From Sphingomonas parapaucimobilis NBRC 15100 (GTDB lineage Bacteria > Pseudomonadota > Alphaproteobacteria > Sphingomonadales > Sphingomonadaceae): a DNA stretch of 64,000 nucleotides. Positions 19,773-28,991 of this stretch are shown here, piece by piece; position 1 is the first letter of the stretch, and every line of letters starts with the position of its first letter. The stretch spans positions 1-64,000 of the forward strand of contig NZ_BBPI01000097.1 in NCBI RefSeq assembly GCF_000787715.1, written 5' to 3'. The notes below the pieces were generated by a model. It saw nothing but the letters and a program-made list of their open reading frames with translations, searched no databases and was not told the DNA's origin. A program made the translations under genes and the position numbers.

Positions 19773-20906
19773 TCAGCGTGCGATGATGGTCGAATCGATG
19801 TCCGCGATCGTCCGCACGCCGGTCAGCGCCATCGCCACCCGCATCTCCCGGTCGAACAGGTCGAGCAGGTTGGCGACCCCCGCCTGGCCATCGGCGGCCA
19901 ACGCATAGATGAAGGCCCGCCCCAGCATGGCCGCATCCGCGCCCAAGGCCAGCATGCGCACCACGTCCAGGCCCGACCGGACACCCGAATCCGCGAGGAT
20001 CGTGAGTTGTCCCTTCACCGCGTCGGCGATGGTCGGCAGCGCCCGCGCCGAGGACAACACGCCGTCGAGCTGCCGCCCGCCATGGTTGGACACGACGATA
20101 CCCTGCGCGCCAAAGCGCACCGCCTCCCGCGCGTCCTCGACGTCGAGAATGCCCTTGATCACGATCGATCCCTTCCAGAAGTCGCGGATCCATTGCAGAT
20201 CGCGCCACCCGATCGACGGATCGAAATTCGCGCCCAGCCAGCCGATATAGTCGGCCAGGCCCGTCGCTGCGCCGCGATAGGCCGAGATATTGCCCAGGTC
20301 ATGCGGCCGCCCATGGATGCCGACATCCCATGCCCAGCGGGGATGCGTGATCGCCTGCAGCATCCGCCGCCACGCCGCGTTCGGCCCCGACATGCCCGAA
20401 TGCGCATCGCGGTAGCGTGCGCCCGGCACCGGCATGTCGACGGTGAAGACCAGGGTCTCCACCCCAGCCGCCTGCGCCCGCTCCAGCGCGTCGCGCATGA
20501 AGCCGCGATCCTTCAGCACATAGAGCTGGAACCAGATCGGCGCGGGCGACTGGCGCTGTACCTCGTCGATGGCGCAGACCGACACGGTCGACAGGGTGAA
20601 CGGCACCCGCTTCTGAGCCGCCGCCCGTGCCGCCTGCACTTCGCCGCGCCTGGCATACATGCCGGTCAGCCCCACGGGTGCCAGTATCACCGGCATCCCG
20701 AGCGACTGTCCGAACAACGTCGTACCCAGGTCGATATCGGCGACGTCGCGCAGCACCCGCTGGCGCAGCGCCACGTCGGACAGGTCCGCGACGTTGCGGC
20801 GCAACGTATGTTCGGCATAGGCGCCGCCGTCGATATAGTGGAACAGGAACGGGGGCAGACGGCGCCGTGCGGCTTCGCGATAGTCGGTGGTGGCGGAAAT
20901 GATCAT
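19773..20906 (-). CDS. lldD: FMN-dependent L-lactate dehydrogenase
   Basis: 377 residues of the alpha-hydroxy-acid oxidase barrel. FMN-site and catalytic segments are intact: [25 protein letters not shown], the Lys in [13 protein letters not shown], and [11 protein letters not shown] with the catalytic His and Arg, then [11 protein letters not shown]. It oxidises L-lactate to pyruvate at the inner membrane. The ATG at 20906 is the family start; the ribosome site is weak. Gene order permease remnant, regulator, dehydrogenase matches an lldPRD operon. Confidence 0.93.
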   Translation of the reverse strand: MIISATTDYREAARRRLPPFLFHYIDGGAYAEHTLRRNVADLSDVALRQRVLRDVADIDLGTTLFGQSLGMPVILAPVGLTGMYARRGEVQAARAAAQKRVPFTLSTVSVCAIDEVQRQSPAPIWFQLYVLKDRGFMRDALERAQAAGVETLVFTVDMPVPGARYRDAHSGMSGPNAAWRRMLQAITHPRWAWDVGIHGRPHDLGNISAYRGAATGLADYIGWLGANFDPSIGWRDLQWIRDFWKGSIVIKGILDVEDAREAVRFGAQGIVVSNHGGRQLDGVLSSARALPTIADAVKGQLTILADSGVRSGLDVVRMLALGADAAMLGRAFIYALAADGQAGVANLLDLFDREMRVAMALTGVRTIADIDSTIIAR

Positions 20907-20922
20907 TGGATTGTTCCCAAAT

Positions 20923-21696
20923 CTATAACGAGAGGTCCGCACTGCGCGCGGCGGCGGCGCGTTCGGTCCGGGCCTGGTCCTCCTCGACCCGCCGGACGGT
21001 GTTGCGCACGAATTCGAGATGGACATCGGCCGCATCGCGCGCGCCGTCCGCATCGCCAGCGACGATGCGATCCATGATCGCACGGTGCTGCCCCGACAGC
21101 GCTTCGAACGTCAGTGGCACGGCATAGATCTTTTCGCGGCTCTGCGAGATGCTGGTATGGAGCAGCCCGAACAGGCTGGACATGACATGGGTCAGCACCG
21201 CGTTGCGCGAGGCATGGGCGATGGCGAGGTGGAAGGCGGCATCGGCATGGGCCTCCGCCGCCACGTCGCCCGCCCCGTGCAGCTTCTCCATTGCATCGAA
21301 GCGGCGGCGGATACGGTCCTTGTCCACCGCATCGGCGCGCCGTGCGGCGTGATAAGCGGCCGCGCCGTCAAGCGACTCCCGAACCTCGAAGATATCGTGG
21401 CGATAACCCGGATCGGCCTCGACCAGCGGGGCCAGCGGCTCGGCGATCATCTGTTCGGTCCATTGCGCCGACGGCTCGGCCAGGATCGCCCCGGCGCGCG
21501 GGCGGATGATGATGCGCCCCTGCGCCGCCAGCCGGTTCATCGCCTCCCGCAGGATGTTGCGCGATACGCCGAGCGTTTCGGCCAGCGACCGTTCGGAGGG
21601 CAGCCGCGCACCCGGCAGCAATTTGCGCTGGGCGATCAGTTCCTCGATCGCAGCCTCCGCCCGGTGGGATACGCTGGCGGGCGCTGTCATGAGCAT
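20923..21696 (-). CDS. lldR: FadR-subfamily GntR regulator (LldR-like)
   Basis: 257 residues. Winged helix at about 10-75 ([20 protein letters not shown], the GntR recognition helix) and an all-helical FCD domain from about 95, with candidate metal-binding His residues in [10 protein letters not shown] and SGQHRAIM. It lies between lldD and the lldP remnant, starting 2 bases after that remnant's stop. Such regulators release DNA on binding lactate. Two TGGTA-N-TACCA sites upstream fit its expected operator. ATG at 21690 is an alternative start. Confidence 0.88.
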   Translation of the reverse strand: MLMTAPASVSHRAEAAIEELIAQRKLLPGARLPSERSLAETLGVSRNILREAMNRLAAQGRIIIRPRAGAILAEPSAQWTEQMIAEPLAPLVEADPGYRHDIFEVRESLDGAAAYHAARRADAVDKDRIRRRFDAMEKLHGAGDVAAEAHADAAFHLAIAHASRNAVLTHVMSSLFGLLHTSISQSREKIYAVPLTFEALSGQHRAIMDRIVAGDADGARDAADVHLEFVRNTVRRVEEDQARTERAAAARSADLSL

Positions 21697-21698
21697 AT

Positions 21699-22055
21699 TC
21701 ACGGGATCATCCACGATAGGTGCAGCTTCAGCACGAGATGCGCGAGCGACCCGTCGGCGGCGAACACCGCCTTGACCGGGTCGATGCTGCACCCGAAGAC
21801 GAACTTGGTCAGGATCAGGAAGGGCGCGATGTTCGCGATCAGGCACAGGCCAGCGGCATAGAGCGACCGAAAGCCCAGCCCGATCAGCAGGGCCACGGTG
21901 ATCGCCACCGGCGCTCCGAACCTGACGACTCCTTTCAGAGAGACTCCTAACCCGAAACCGGCCAGTAACACTTGCAGACGCTGGTCCTTGGTGACGTTCA
22001 GGATTGACTGCCGGATACCGCCCAACGAATCATAATTCTGCGACCAAGCCACCAC
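21699..22055 (-). pseudogene. lldP: Remnant of L-lactate permease, shrunk by in-frame deletions
   Basis: 118 codons against about 550 in a full LldP. Three pieces can be placed: the N-terminal [11 protein letters not shown]; a middle block [20 protein letters not shown] through [13 protein letters not shown]; and the exact type of C-terminus, SWMIP. Hundreds of residues between these blocks are gone, yet the frame stays open. The conserved GFCFGAFLEGAAGFG-type stretch has changed to [19 protein letters not shown] start with AAGAGGT upstream is kept. It cannot work as a permease. Confidence 0.82.
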
Positions 22056-22074
22056 GGCACCTCTTCTTGGCTTC

Positions 22075-22085
22075 TGGTAGTACCA
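22075..22085. promoter_or_regulatory. LldR-type operator, site 1
   Basis: TGGTAGTACCA, a perfect 5-base inverted repeat round one base. It fits the T-N-G-T-N3-A-C-N-A operator of FadR-subfamily regulators such as LldR. It lies 20 bases upstream of the lldP remnant's start. Confidence 0.7.
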
Positions 22086-22160
22086 AATTCTGGTCACTAA
22101 AGTCACAATTCGCCATTTGACGCTCAGCGTCAATTAATCAGCCTCATATCTAGCGTTTTC

Positions 22161-22171
22161 TGGTACTACCA
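22161..22171. promoter_or_regulatory. LldR-type operator, site 2
   Basis: TGGTACTACCA, the mirror copy of site 1, with centres 86 bases apart. Two sites about eight helical turns apart would allow looping by a bound regulator. The lldP-lldR-lldD promoter probably lies between or beside them. Confidence 0.7.
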
Positions 22172-22331
22172 TAAAGGGCTGCCGGGCTTGCTGGTAAAAG
22201 CCTATCTACCCCGAACTGGTAATCGATAGCAGCCGCATATGGCAGGCGGCCGGGTATGCGGGATGGTCCCGAGAGCCCTAATGGCAGGTCGTGTCCCGGT
22301 TGGTGGTGTAGCTTCGGCGGCCTGGCCTCCG

Positions 22332-23135
22332 TCAATCAACGGCCACGTCGTAGCGGAAGGCGGGATCTTCGGTAAATCGCCACGCCCGGCGAGGACCGGC
22401 CATAACATTGAGGTAATAGAGATCATGCCCATGGGCCGCCGCGACCGGGTGATAGCCGCGCGGCACCAGCACGACATCGCCATCCTCGATCGTCATGGTC
22501 TCGTCGAGTGAGCGGTCGTCAGTATAGACGCGCTGGAACGCAAAGCCTTTGGGATGGCGGGTCCGATGCCAATAGCTTTCCTCCAGCTGCGTTTCGTCCG
22601 GCCAGGCATCGGCATCGTGCTTGTGCGGCGGATAGCTCGACCAGTGCCCGCCGGGTGTCACGACTTCCACGACGAGAAGCGCTTCCGCGACGTCCGACGT
22701 GTCCGGCAGGATGTTGCGGACGAAACGCATGTTGGTGCCGCTACCACGGGTTTCCAGACCGACATCCTCGGCCGCGATCAAGTGCACCACCCTGTTCCCC
22801 AGACCCGGCGCGGAACAGATCGCGATCTCGACGGGCGTATGCGCCTCGATATCATAGCCAACGCCTGCGGGGACATAGAGGGATATGGGCGGACCGTCGA
22901 ACACCGTCGTCCTGCCCCCGATCGCGCGAAAGATCCTGTCCCCGGCCGAGATCGTCGCGCGACCGCTCGCCAGGACGATGCAGACTTCCCGTCCCGCTTC
23001 ACCCCCGGCATATCGCGCGCCGGGGGCCAGCCGTACCACGCGAAAGCCGACATACGACCAACCCGCGCTCTCGGGCGTCACATCGATCACCACACCCTCG
23101 GCATCGGGCTCTTGCGGGCGCAGGCGCAGCGTCAC
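22332..23135 (-). CDS. iolB: 5-deoxy-glucuronate isomerase IolB
   Basis: 267 residues, two cupin-like halves as in IolB. The second half holds the metal-site stretch SYPPHKHDADAW and the conserved LEESYWHR. It turns 5-deoxy-D-glucuronate into 2-deoxy-5-keto-D-gluconate in inositol breakdown. The start is GTG overlapping the iolE stop (GTGA), so the two are translationally coupled. Last gene of the leftward iol operon. Confidence 0.92.
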   Translation of the reverse strand: MTLRLRPQEPDAEGVVIDVTPESAGWSYVGFRVVRLAPGARYAGGEAGREVCIVLASGRATISAGDRIFRAIGGRTTVFDGPPISLYVPAGVGYDIEAHTPVEIAICSAPGLGNRVVHLIAAEDVGLETRGSGTNMRFVRNILPDTSDVAEALLVVEVVTPGGHWSSYPPHKHDADAWPDETQLEESYWHRTRHPKGFAFQRVYTDDRSLDETMTIEDGDVVLVPRGYHPVAAAHGHDLYYLNVMAGPRRAWRFTEDPAFRYDVAVD

Positions 23136-24025
23136 GCGACCAATCCCGTGTCGGCCGCAATCCGGCGGAGCGTGTCCAACCCCAGACGCTGATATGTTGC
23201 CGGGTCCGCCTTCGCCGGATCCTGCTCCGCCTCGATCACCACCCAACCGTCATAGCCGATGTCGGCGAGCGCGCGGAGCAAGGGCGCGAAGTCGATGTCA
23301 CCGTCACCGGGGACCGTGAACATGCCCTCGACGACACCGTCCAGAAAACTGCCTTTGGCGCGCTTCAGCGCCCCGAAACGCGCGGCCCGGACATCCTTGC
23401 AATGGACATGCGCAATCCGCGACGGATATTGCCGAACGATAGCGACGGGATCGATCCCGGCCAGCGTCGCATGGCCGGTGTCCAGGGTCAGCCGGACCTG
23501 ATCGCCCGTTGCCTCGATCAGACGATGCAGGTCTTCACCTGTCTCGACGATCGTACCCAAATGATGATGATAGGCCAGGCGAAAGCCCCGATCCGCCAGA
23601 TAGGCCGCAACCCGGTCGAGCCGGGCGCCGAAAACGGCCCAGTCGGCGGATTGCAGGCGCGGCCGTAATGTCAGTGGCGTTCCCTGTTGCCCATGAATGG
23701 CGTTGGAGGTTTCGGCCAGAATAAAGACATCGCTGCCCAGCTTTTGCAGCAGGGCAAGATGCGTTTGCAGCGTCGCAATCTCGGCCTCGGCCGACCGGGT
23801 CAGCAGGCTGCTGCCATACCAGCCGCCGATCAGCCGGAGGTCATGGGCGGACAATTGCGATGACAAGAGCGCGGGATCGCGGGGAAAGCGGTTGCCGAGT
23901 TCTATGCCCTCAAAGCCGATCCCATTTGCCTCGGCCATGATCCGATCGGCGGTGATGGCGCCACCCAGCGCGGGCAGATCGTCATTCGCCCAGGCGATGG
24001 GACTGACTCCCCAGCTTATGGCCAT
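23132..24025 (-). CDS. iolE: 2-keto-myo-inositol dehydratase IolE
   Basis: 297 residues of the xylose-isomerase-like barrel. Motifs include GFEGIELGNRFP, LAYHHHLGTIVE, LTLDTGHATLAG and VVIEAEQDP, giving the Glu, Asp, His and Glu metal ligands. It dehydrates scyllo-inosose in the second step of inositol catabolism. ATG at 24025 follows GGGAGTG at good spacing. It lies 111 bases after iolD and overlaps iolB. Confidence 0.93.
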   Translation of the reverse strand: MAISWGVSPIAWANDDLPALGGAITADRIMAEANGIGFEGIELGNRFPRDPALLSSQLSAHDLRLIGGWYGSSLLTRSAEAEIATLQTHLALLQKLGSDVFILAETSNAIHGQQGTPLTLRPRLQSADWAVFGARLDRVAAYLADRGFRLAYHHHLGTIVETGEDLHRLIEATGDQVRLTLDTGHATLAGIDPVAIVRQYPSRIAHVHCKDVRAARFGALKRAKGSFLDGVVEGMFTVPGDGDIDFAPLLRALADIGYDGWVVIEAEQDPAKADPATYQRLGLDTLRRIAADTGLVA

Positions 24026-24117
24026 CCACGCACTCCCAGCAGGCCCGGGCAGATGAGGATCACGCCGAGCGAAGCGACGAGCGTCATAAGCCAGTCCGGC
24101 GGTCCAGGCCAAGGCAT
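24016..24117 (-). CDS. Possible one-helix membrane microprotein
   Basis: A 33-codon frame fills the gap between iolD and iolE and ends across the iolE start. It encodes a tryptophan- and proline-rich N-terminus then a single hydrophobic helix (LMTLVASLGVILICPGLLGV). No good ribosome site sits before the ATG at 24117. It may be chance, but it fills the only large gap in an otherwise tight operon. Confidence 0.3.
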   Translation of the reverse strand: MPWPGPPDWLMTLVASLGVILICPGLLGVRGWP

Positions 24118-24136
24118 GAAACCGGGGCGGGCTTCC

Positions 24137-25963
24137 TTATATCCTCCGTCGCTCGGCATCATAAAGATGACGTGCCGTGCGCACATCGGAGCGATCGGAG
24201 CATTCGGCGACGGGCACGTCCCACCAATGACCGCCCACCCCGGTCGATCGCGCCGGGTCGGTCGGGATGACGATGAGGCTGACGCCCCCGGCGTCCCTCG
24301 CCCGAGCCAGCGACGCCTCGAGCGCGGCAATGTCACCGACCCGCTCGGCGCTGGCCCCCAGGCTGCGGGCATGGGCGACGAAGTCGATGGTCGGGGCGGC
24401 CTGATCGCGCAGGTTTCCGAATGCCCTGCCGCCGGTCGCGCGTTGCAAACGGTCGATGCACCCGAAGCCGCCATTGTCGACCAGGACGATCGTCATGCGG
24501 CACCCCATCGCAACGGCCGTGGCGATCTCAGAATTGAGCATCAGATAACTGCCGTCACCGACCATCACGGTCACACGACAGTCGGGCGCCGCCAGCGCGA
24601 CGCCCAGCCCGCCTGCAATCTCATATCCCATGCACGAGAAGCCATATTCGGCATGATAGCCGCCAGGACGCGACACCCGCCAGAATTTGTGCATCTCGCC
24701 GGGCAGGCCGCCCGCCGCGCAGACGACCACGTCATCCGGTCGCGACACCCGCCAGACTGCACCGACCACCTGAGCATCGGACGGAACGTTGTCGTCCGGG
24801 GCAACGACCTCTGCCCATTGCCGCAGCCATAGGGCTCGGGCCGACAGGTTGCGGGCGCGCCATGCCGGATCGACCTGCCAGCCCTTCAGCCGCTCCGCCA
24901 GATCGTCCAGCACGACGCCCGCATCGCCCAGCACAGGTCGTGCATCATGCTTGGCCGTGTCATGCAGCGCGACGTTGACCTGGAACAGCGTGGCATCAAC
25001 GTCGAACAGGGTGCGCGACCCCGTCGTGAAGTCCTGCAACCGCGTGCCGATGGCGACGATCACGTCCGCCGCCGCCGCCGCATCATTCGCCGCCGACGTT
25101 CCGGTCACGCCGACCGCGCCGAGCGCCTGGGGATGATCATCGGGCATCGCGCCCTTCCCCGCCTGGGTTTCCGCAACCGGAATGCCGGTGACGGCCGCAA
25201 ACCGTGCAAGCCCTTTTTCGGCGCGAGCGTAGAGAACACCCCCTCCCGCCACGATCAGCGGCGCGCGGGCATTGCGCAGCGCCGTCACCAGATCGTCGAC
25301 TTCGCGATGATCCGGGACGGGTCGGCGCCGCCGCCAGACCCGCGTGCGAAACAGCGAGACCGGATAATCGAACGCCTCGGCCTGCACATCCTGGCACAGG
25401 CACAGCGTGACAGGTCCGCAAGCCGCCGGATCGGTCAACACCGCCATCGCGCGGGGAAGGGCATCGATCAACTGTTCGGGCCGCAGGATGCGGTCGAACA
25501 GGCGCGATACGGGGCGCAGGCAATCGTTGACGCTGGTGGTCGGATCCCCAAAGCTCTCCAGTTGCTGAAGAACGGGATCGGGGCGGCGACTGGCGAAGAC
25601 GTCGCCGGGCAGAAGCAGGATCGGCAGGCGATTGACATGCGCCAGTGCAGCGGCGGTGACCATGTTGGTAGCACCGGGACCGATCGAACTGGTGCAGGCC
25701 ATGGCCCGCTCGCGACGGTTCTGCTTGGCAAAGGCGATGGCGGCATGCGCCATGCCCTGCTCGCTATGCGCCCGCAGCGTCGGCAGGTCATCGGACGCCG
25801 CCGCCAGCGCCTCTCCCAGTCCCGCGACATTGCCATGACCGAAGATCGCCCAGACCCCGGCAAAATAAGGCCGGATGCCCCCGGCGGTCTCGACCTGTTG
25901 CGCGATCATCCATCGGACCAGCGCCTGACCTGCGGTCAGCCGCAGCTTCGGTTCGACAGCCAT
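24137..25963 (-). CDS. iolD: 3D-(3,5/4)-trihydroxycyclohexane-1,2-dione hydrolase IolD
   Basis: 608 residues of the thiamine-diphosphate enzyme family. The N-terminal pyrimidine-binding domain has GIFGHGNVAG-like sequence (WAIFGHGNVAGLGE) and the catalytic Glu in RAHSEQGMAHAA; the C-terminal domain has the diphosphate motif MVGDGSYLMLNSE. It opens the inositol-derived ring hydrolytically to 5-deoxy-glucuronate. It starts 3 bases after iolC. Its need for thiamine diphosphate links it loosely to the thiamine unit in the window. Confidence 0.94.
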   Translation of the reverse strand: MAVEPKLRLTAGQALVRWMIAQQVETAGGIRPYFAGVWAIFGHGNVAGLGEALAAASDDLPTLRAHSEQGMAHAAIAFAKQNRRERAMACTSSIGPGATNMVTAAALAHVNRLPILLLPGDVFASRRPDPVLQQLESFGDPTTSVNDCLRPVSRLFDRILRPEQLIDALPRAMAVLTDPAACGPVTLCLCQDVQAEAFDYPVSLFRTRVWRRRRPVPDHREVDDLVTALRNARAPLIVAGGGVLYARAEKGLARFAAVTGIPVAETQAGKGAMPDDHPQALGAVGVTGTSAANDAAAAADVIVAIGTRLQDFTTGSRTLFDVDATLFQVNVALHDTAKHDARPVLGDAGVVLDDLAERLKGWQVDPAWRARNLSARALWLRQWAEVVAPDDNVPSDAQVVGAVWRVSRPDDVVVCAAGGLPGEMHKFWRVSRPGGYHAEYGFSCMGYEIAGGLGVALAAPDCRVTVMVGDGSYLMLNSEIATAVAMGCRMTIVLVDNGGFGCIDRLQRATGGRAFGNLRDQAAPTIDFVAHARSLGASAERVGDIAALEASLARARDAGGVSLIVIPTDPARSTGVGGHWWDVPVAECSDRSDVRTARHLYDAERRRI

Positions 25964-25966
25964 CGC

Positions 25967-27895
25967 TCAGGCGGGAAAGGCGGCCCTTGCGCGCCGCCAA
26001 GCGTCCACCAGCACATGAAAATTCATCGCGATCCGGGTCACCGCCTCTTCCTCGTCGATCGTACCGGCCAGCCAGTCGGCCGCAGCCTTGTGCCAGATCG
26101 TCCGCCCGACCGCAAAACCCTTCACCATCGGACAGGCCGCCGCGACGGTGAAGCGTTCGAGCAGGACCTCGGGCGTCGCGGACAGACCGAGCAGCAGGAC
26201 GCCCCGACAATCCGCGTCCCCCTCCTCGATCACGCGCGCGATGGCGGACCAGACTGCCGGATCGTCGGACGGCTCCAGCTTCCACCATTCGGGATAGATG
26301 CCGATCGCATAGAAATGCGCCAGCACATCCGCGGTCGTCCGCGCATCGACCGGGCCGTGGGCCGAGACGATGACTTCGAGCAGCATTTCGTGCCGTGTCG
26401 CCCGACACGCCTCGTAAAGCCGCAACAGCTCGCGATCCTGCGCCGCACGCAATTCGGCCGGATCGTCGAGACGGTAATAGACCAGGCATTTGACGACCTG
26501 CGTCACCGGCCATTCGCGCAGGGTGATCGCCGGATCGATATCCCCCTCGAAGCGGAGGGGCCGGGACCCCGGTATCTCGATCGGGCGTCCGACCCAATAG
26601 GGCAAGCCCGCCGCCGCCGTCAGCGCCGATGCGCCGTCACCGCCGTCCAGCAGGACGCCGAAGCCCGTATCCCCCGCCGCCAGCCGATCCGTCGCGCGCA
26701 ACACCAGCGACTTGAACGTGGCGACCCTCGCCCTGCTCTCCCCGCCCAGGCTGGCCACCAATTCCTCGAAATGGGTGCGATGATCCACGGCCAGGACCAT
26801 CAGGCTGTCATAGCATATGCCCCGTTCGACCGTCCGGTGTACCCGTTCCAGCCTCCGGTCGTCGCGAAGCCGGTGGGGCCGGTCGGTCGTCGCGATGAAC
26901 ATTTGCAACTCGCGCCAGCCGGGCATCGCGGGCGCGCAACCATGACGGGAGACGACCAGCGCGCCGCACGCATTGCCCCAAAGCCCGCAGACGGTCAGCG
27001 GCTCGCCGTGCAGCCATCCTCGAAGGAACCCGGCCATGAAGGCGTCGCCCGCGCCCAGTGCGTTGAACATGGCGACGGCGAAACCGGGAACGACCAGCCC
27101 ATCCTCGACCGTGGCGGGGACCGGGCCATCGACGATCAGGCACCCTTGAGCACCCCGCTTGACCACCACCGTCGCGTCACACAGCGAACGAATCCGGCGC
27201 AGCGCGGCGATCGTATCGACCGTCCCACCCAGGATATGGATTTCCTCCTCCGTCCCGACCACCAGATCGACCAGCGGCAAGACCGATTGCAGCGTCGCCG
27301 TCACGACTTCGTCGGCGACGAACCGGGTTTCGCCCCTGTCGCGCGCGGTCAGTCCCCAGAGGACCGGCCGGTAATCGATATCGAAAACGACCCGCCCGCC
27401 CCCGGCCCGGGCCAGCCGCGCCGCCTTCAGGCTGGCCGCGCGCGGCACCGGCTGCGCCAGATGCGTGCCATTGATCAGGACCGCGCCGGCCGTGGCGATA
27501 TAGTCGGGGTCGATATCCTCCTCGCATAGCGCGGCATCGGCGCAATTCTCGCGGTAGAAGATCAGGGGAAAGGTCTCGGCGTCCTGGATGCCCAGGATCA
27601 CCAGCGCGGTCAGCCGTTCCCGATCGGTCACGACGCCGTCCGTCGCGACCCCCTCGCGGGTCAGCTGTTCGCGAACGAACCGGCCCATATGATCGTCGCC
27701 TACACGCGTCAGCAGCCCGGCGCGCAGGCCCAGACGGACCGCGCCGATCGCCGTGTTCGTCGGACTGCCGCCGACATATTTGGCGAAACTGGCCATGTCC
27801 TCCAGGCGGCCTCCGATCTGCTCGCCATACAGGTCGACGCAGGACCGGCCGATTGTGATCAGGTCCAGTCGACGGGCGTTCGGCTCTGTCGTCAT
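25967..27895 (-). CDS. iolC: Fused 5-dehydro-2-deoxygluconokinase and DUF2090 aldolase-like protein
   Basis: 642 residues. Residues 1 to about 325 are a PfkB-type kinase (ITIGRSCVDLYGEQ, YVGGSPTNTAIGAVRLG, catalytic FNALGAGDAFMAGF). From about 330 the DUF2090 domain follows (VLAVDHRTHFEEL, GDTGFGVLLDGGDG, FYAIGIYPEWWKLEP), an aldolase-like barrel thought to replace IolJ. One protein could thus do phosphorylation and cleavage of 2-deoxy-5-keto-gluconate. ATG at 27895 is the family start. First gene of the leftward operon, 77 bases from divergent iolG. Confidence 0.92.
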   Translation of the reverse strand: MTTEPNARRLDLITIGRSCVDLYGEQIGGRLEDMASFAKYVGGSPTNTAIGAVRLGLRAGLLTRVGDDHMGRFVREQLTREGVATDGVVTDRERLTALVILGIQDAETFPLIFYRENCADAALCEEDIDPDYIATAGAVLINGTHLAQPVPRAASLKAARLARAGGGRVVFDIDYRPVLWGLTARDRGETRFVADEVVTATLQSVLPLVDLVVGTEEEIHILGGTVDTIAALRRIRSLCDATVVVKRGAQGCLIVDGPVPATVEDGLVVPGFAVAMFNALGAGDAFMAGFLRGWLHGEPLTVCGLWGNACGALVVSRHGCAPAMPGWRELQMFIATTDRPHRLRDDRRLERVHRTVERGICYDSLMVLAVDHRTHFEELVASLGGESRARVATFKSLVLRATDRLAAGDTGFGVLLDGGDGASALTAAAGLPYWVGRPIEIPGSRPLRFEGDIDPAITLREWPVTQVVKCLVYYRLDDPAELRAAQDRELLRLYEACRATRHEMLLEVIVSAHGPVDARTTADVLAHFYAIGIYPEWWKLEPSDDPAVWSAIARVIEEGDADCRGVLLLGLSATPEVLLERFTVAAACPMVKGFAVGRTIWHKAAADWLAGTIDEEEAVTRIAMNFHVLVDAWRRARAAFPA

Positions 27896-27972
27896 AAGGC
27901 TCGGTCCCGGCGCGGACTTGCCGAAAGTCCTTCGGCGGTGGAAAATGGAGGCGGTTTTATCTGGGAGCGGGC

Positions 27973-28956
27973 GTGCATCAGATCGCATTGATCGGGGCGG
28001 GGCGGATCGGAACGGTTCATGCGGAATCGATTGCCGCCCACCCACGCCTGAGGCTGGCCTGCGTGGCCGACGCCCTGCCGGATGCGGCCGGGCGACTGGC
28101 CCGCCATCATGGCGTGCCAGCGGTCGATGTCGAAACCGCCCTGTCGATGCCGGGCATATACGGGGTCGTCATCGCCAGCCCCACGCCGACGCATGTCGAC
28201 CTGATGCTCGCCGCCGCACGCAGGGGGCACACCGTCTTCTGCGAAAAGCCCGTCGACCTCGACCTGGCCCGCGCACGTGCCGCCGCCGAGATGCTGGATA
28301 CGATGGGCGCGCGGGTGCTCATCGGGTTCAACCGCCGCTTCGATCCGCATTTCGCGGCGCTGCGGTCGCGGCTGGCGGACAATGCCCTGGGCGCGGTCGA
28401 AGCCGTTCATATCGTCAGCCATGATCCCGCCCCGCCCCCGATCGCCTATGTCGAGACGTCGGGCGGGCTGTTCAGCGATATGGTCATTCACGATTTCGAC
28501 ATGGCGCGCTGGCTGATGGATGCGCCCTTTACCGGCGTGTTCGCACAGGCGGCCTGCCTGATCGATCCCGCGATCGGTGCGGCGGGGGACGTCGACACGG
28601 CCCGCACGATCCTGACCACCGCGGACGGCCGTATGTGTACGATCAGTTCCAGCCGACGCAGCGGCTATGGCTATGACCAGCGTATCGAGGTCTTCGGCGA
28701 ACGCGGGCTGATCCGGGCAGGCAACATCGCCCGGACCAGCGTCGAGGAGTGGAGCGCGGACGGATGCCGGAGCGCGCCCATCCAGACATTCTTCCTCGAT
28801 CGCTATGCCGATGCCTATCGTCACGAGATCGCCCACTTCGCCGACATGCTCGAAGGCGCGGCGCCGCTGATCGATCATCATGACGGGGTGGCGGCGCTCG
28901 CCCTCGCCGAAGCCGCCCGCCGGTCGATGGCCTCCGGCCGGATGGAGCCCGTCTGA
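27973..28956 (+). CDS. iolG: Myo-inositol 2-dehydrogenase IolG
   Basis: 327 residues of the Gfo/Idh/MocA fold. NAD-binding IGAGRIGTVHAE at the N-terminus, the catalytic Lys in FCEKPVDLD, and Asp/His in VIHDFDMARWL. It oxidises myo-inositol to scyllo-inosose, the first step. The start is GTG with GGGAG upstream. It faces away from iolC-D-E-B, so all inositol genes share one divergent promoter region of 77 bases. No iolA or inositol transporter is present in the window. Confidence 0.92.
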   Translation: MHQIALIGAGRIGTVHAESIAAHPRLRLACVADALPDAAGRLARHHGVPAVDVETALSMPGIYGVVIASPTPTHVDLMLAAARRGHTVFCEKPVDLDLARARAAAEMLDTMGARVLIGFNRRFDPHFAALRSRLADNALGAVEAVHIVSHDPAPPPIAYVETSGGLFSDMVIHDFDMARWLMDAPFTGVFAQAACLIDPAIGAAGDVDTARTILTTADGRMCTISSSRRSGYGYDQRIEVFGERGLIRAGNIARTSVEEWSADGCRSAPIQTFFLDRYADAYRHEIAHFADMLEGAAPLIDHHDGVAALALAEAARRSMASGRMEPV

Positions 28957-28991
28957 CCCTGACCGGTCGCGATCGCTCCCGCCGGTAGAGG

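Noticed and set aside
24947..27529. Plus-strand frame of 860 codons opposite iolD and iolC
   Set aside because: Antisense to two certain genes; sequence is His/Arg-rich shadow.
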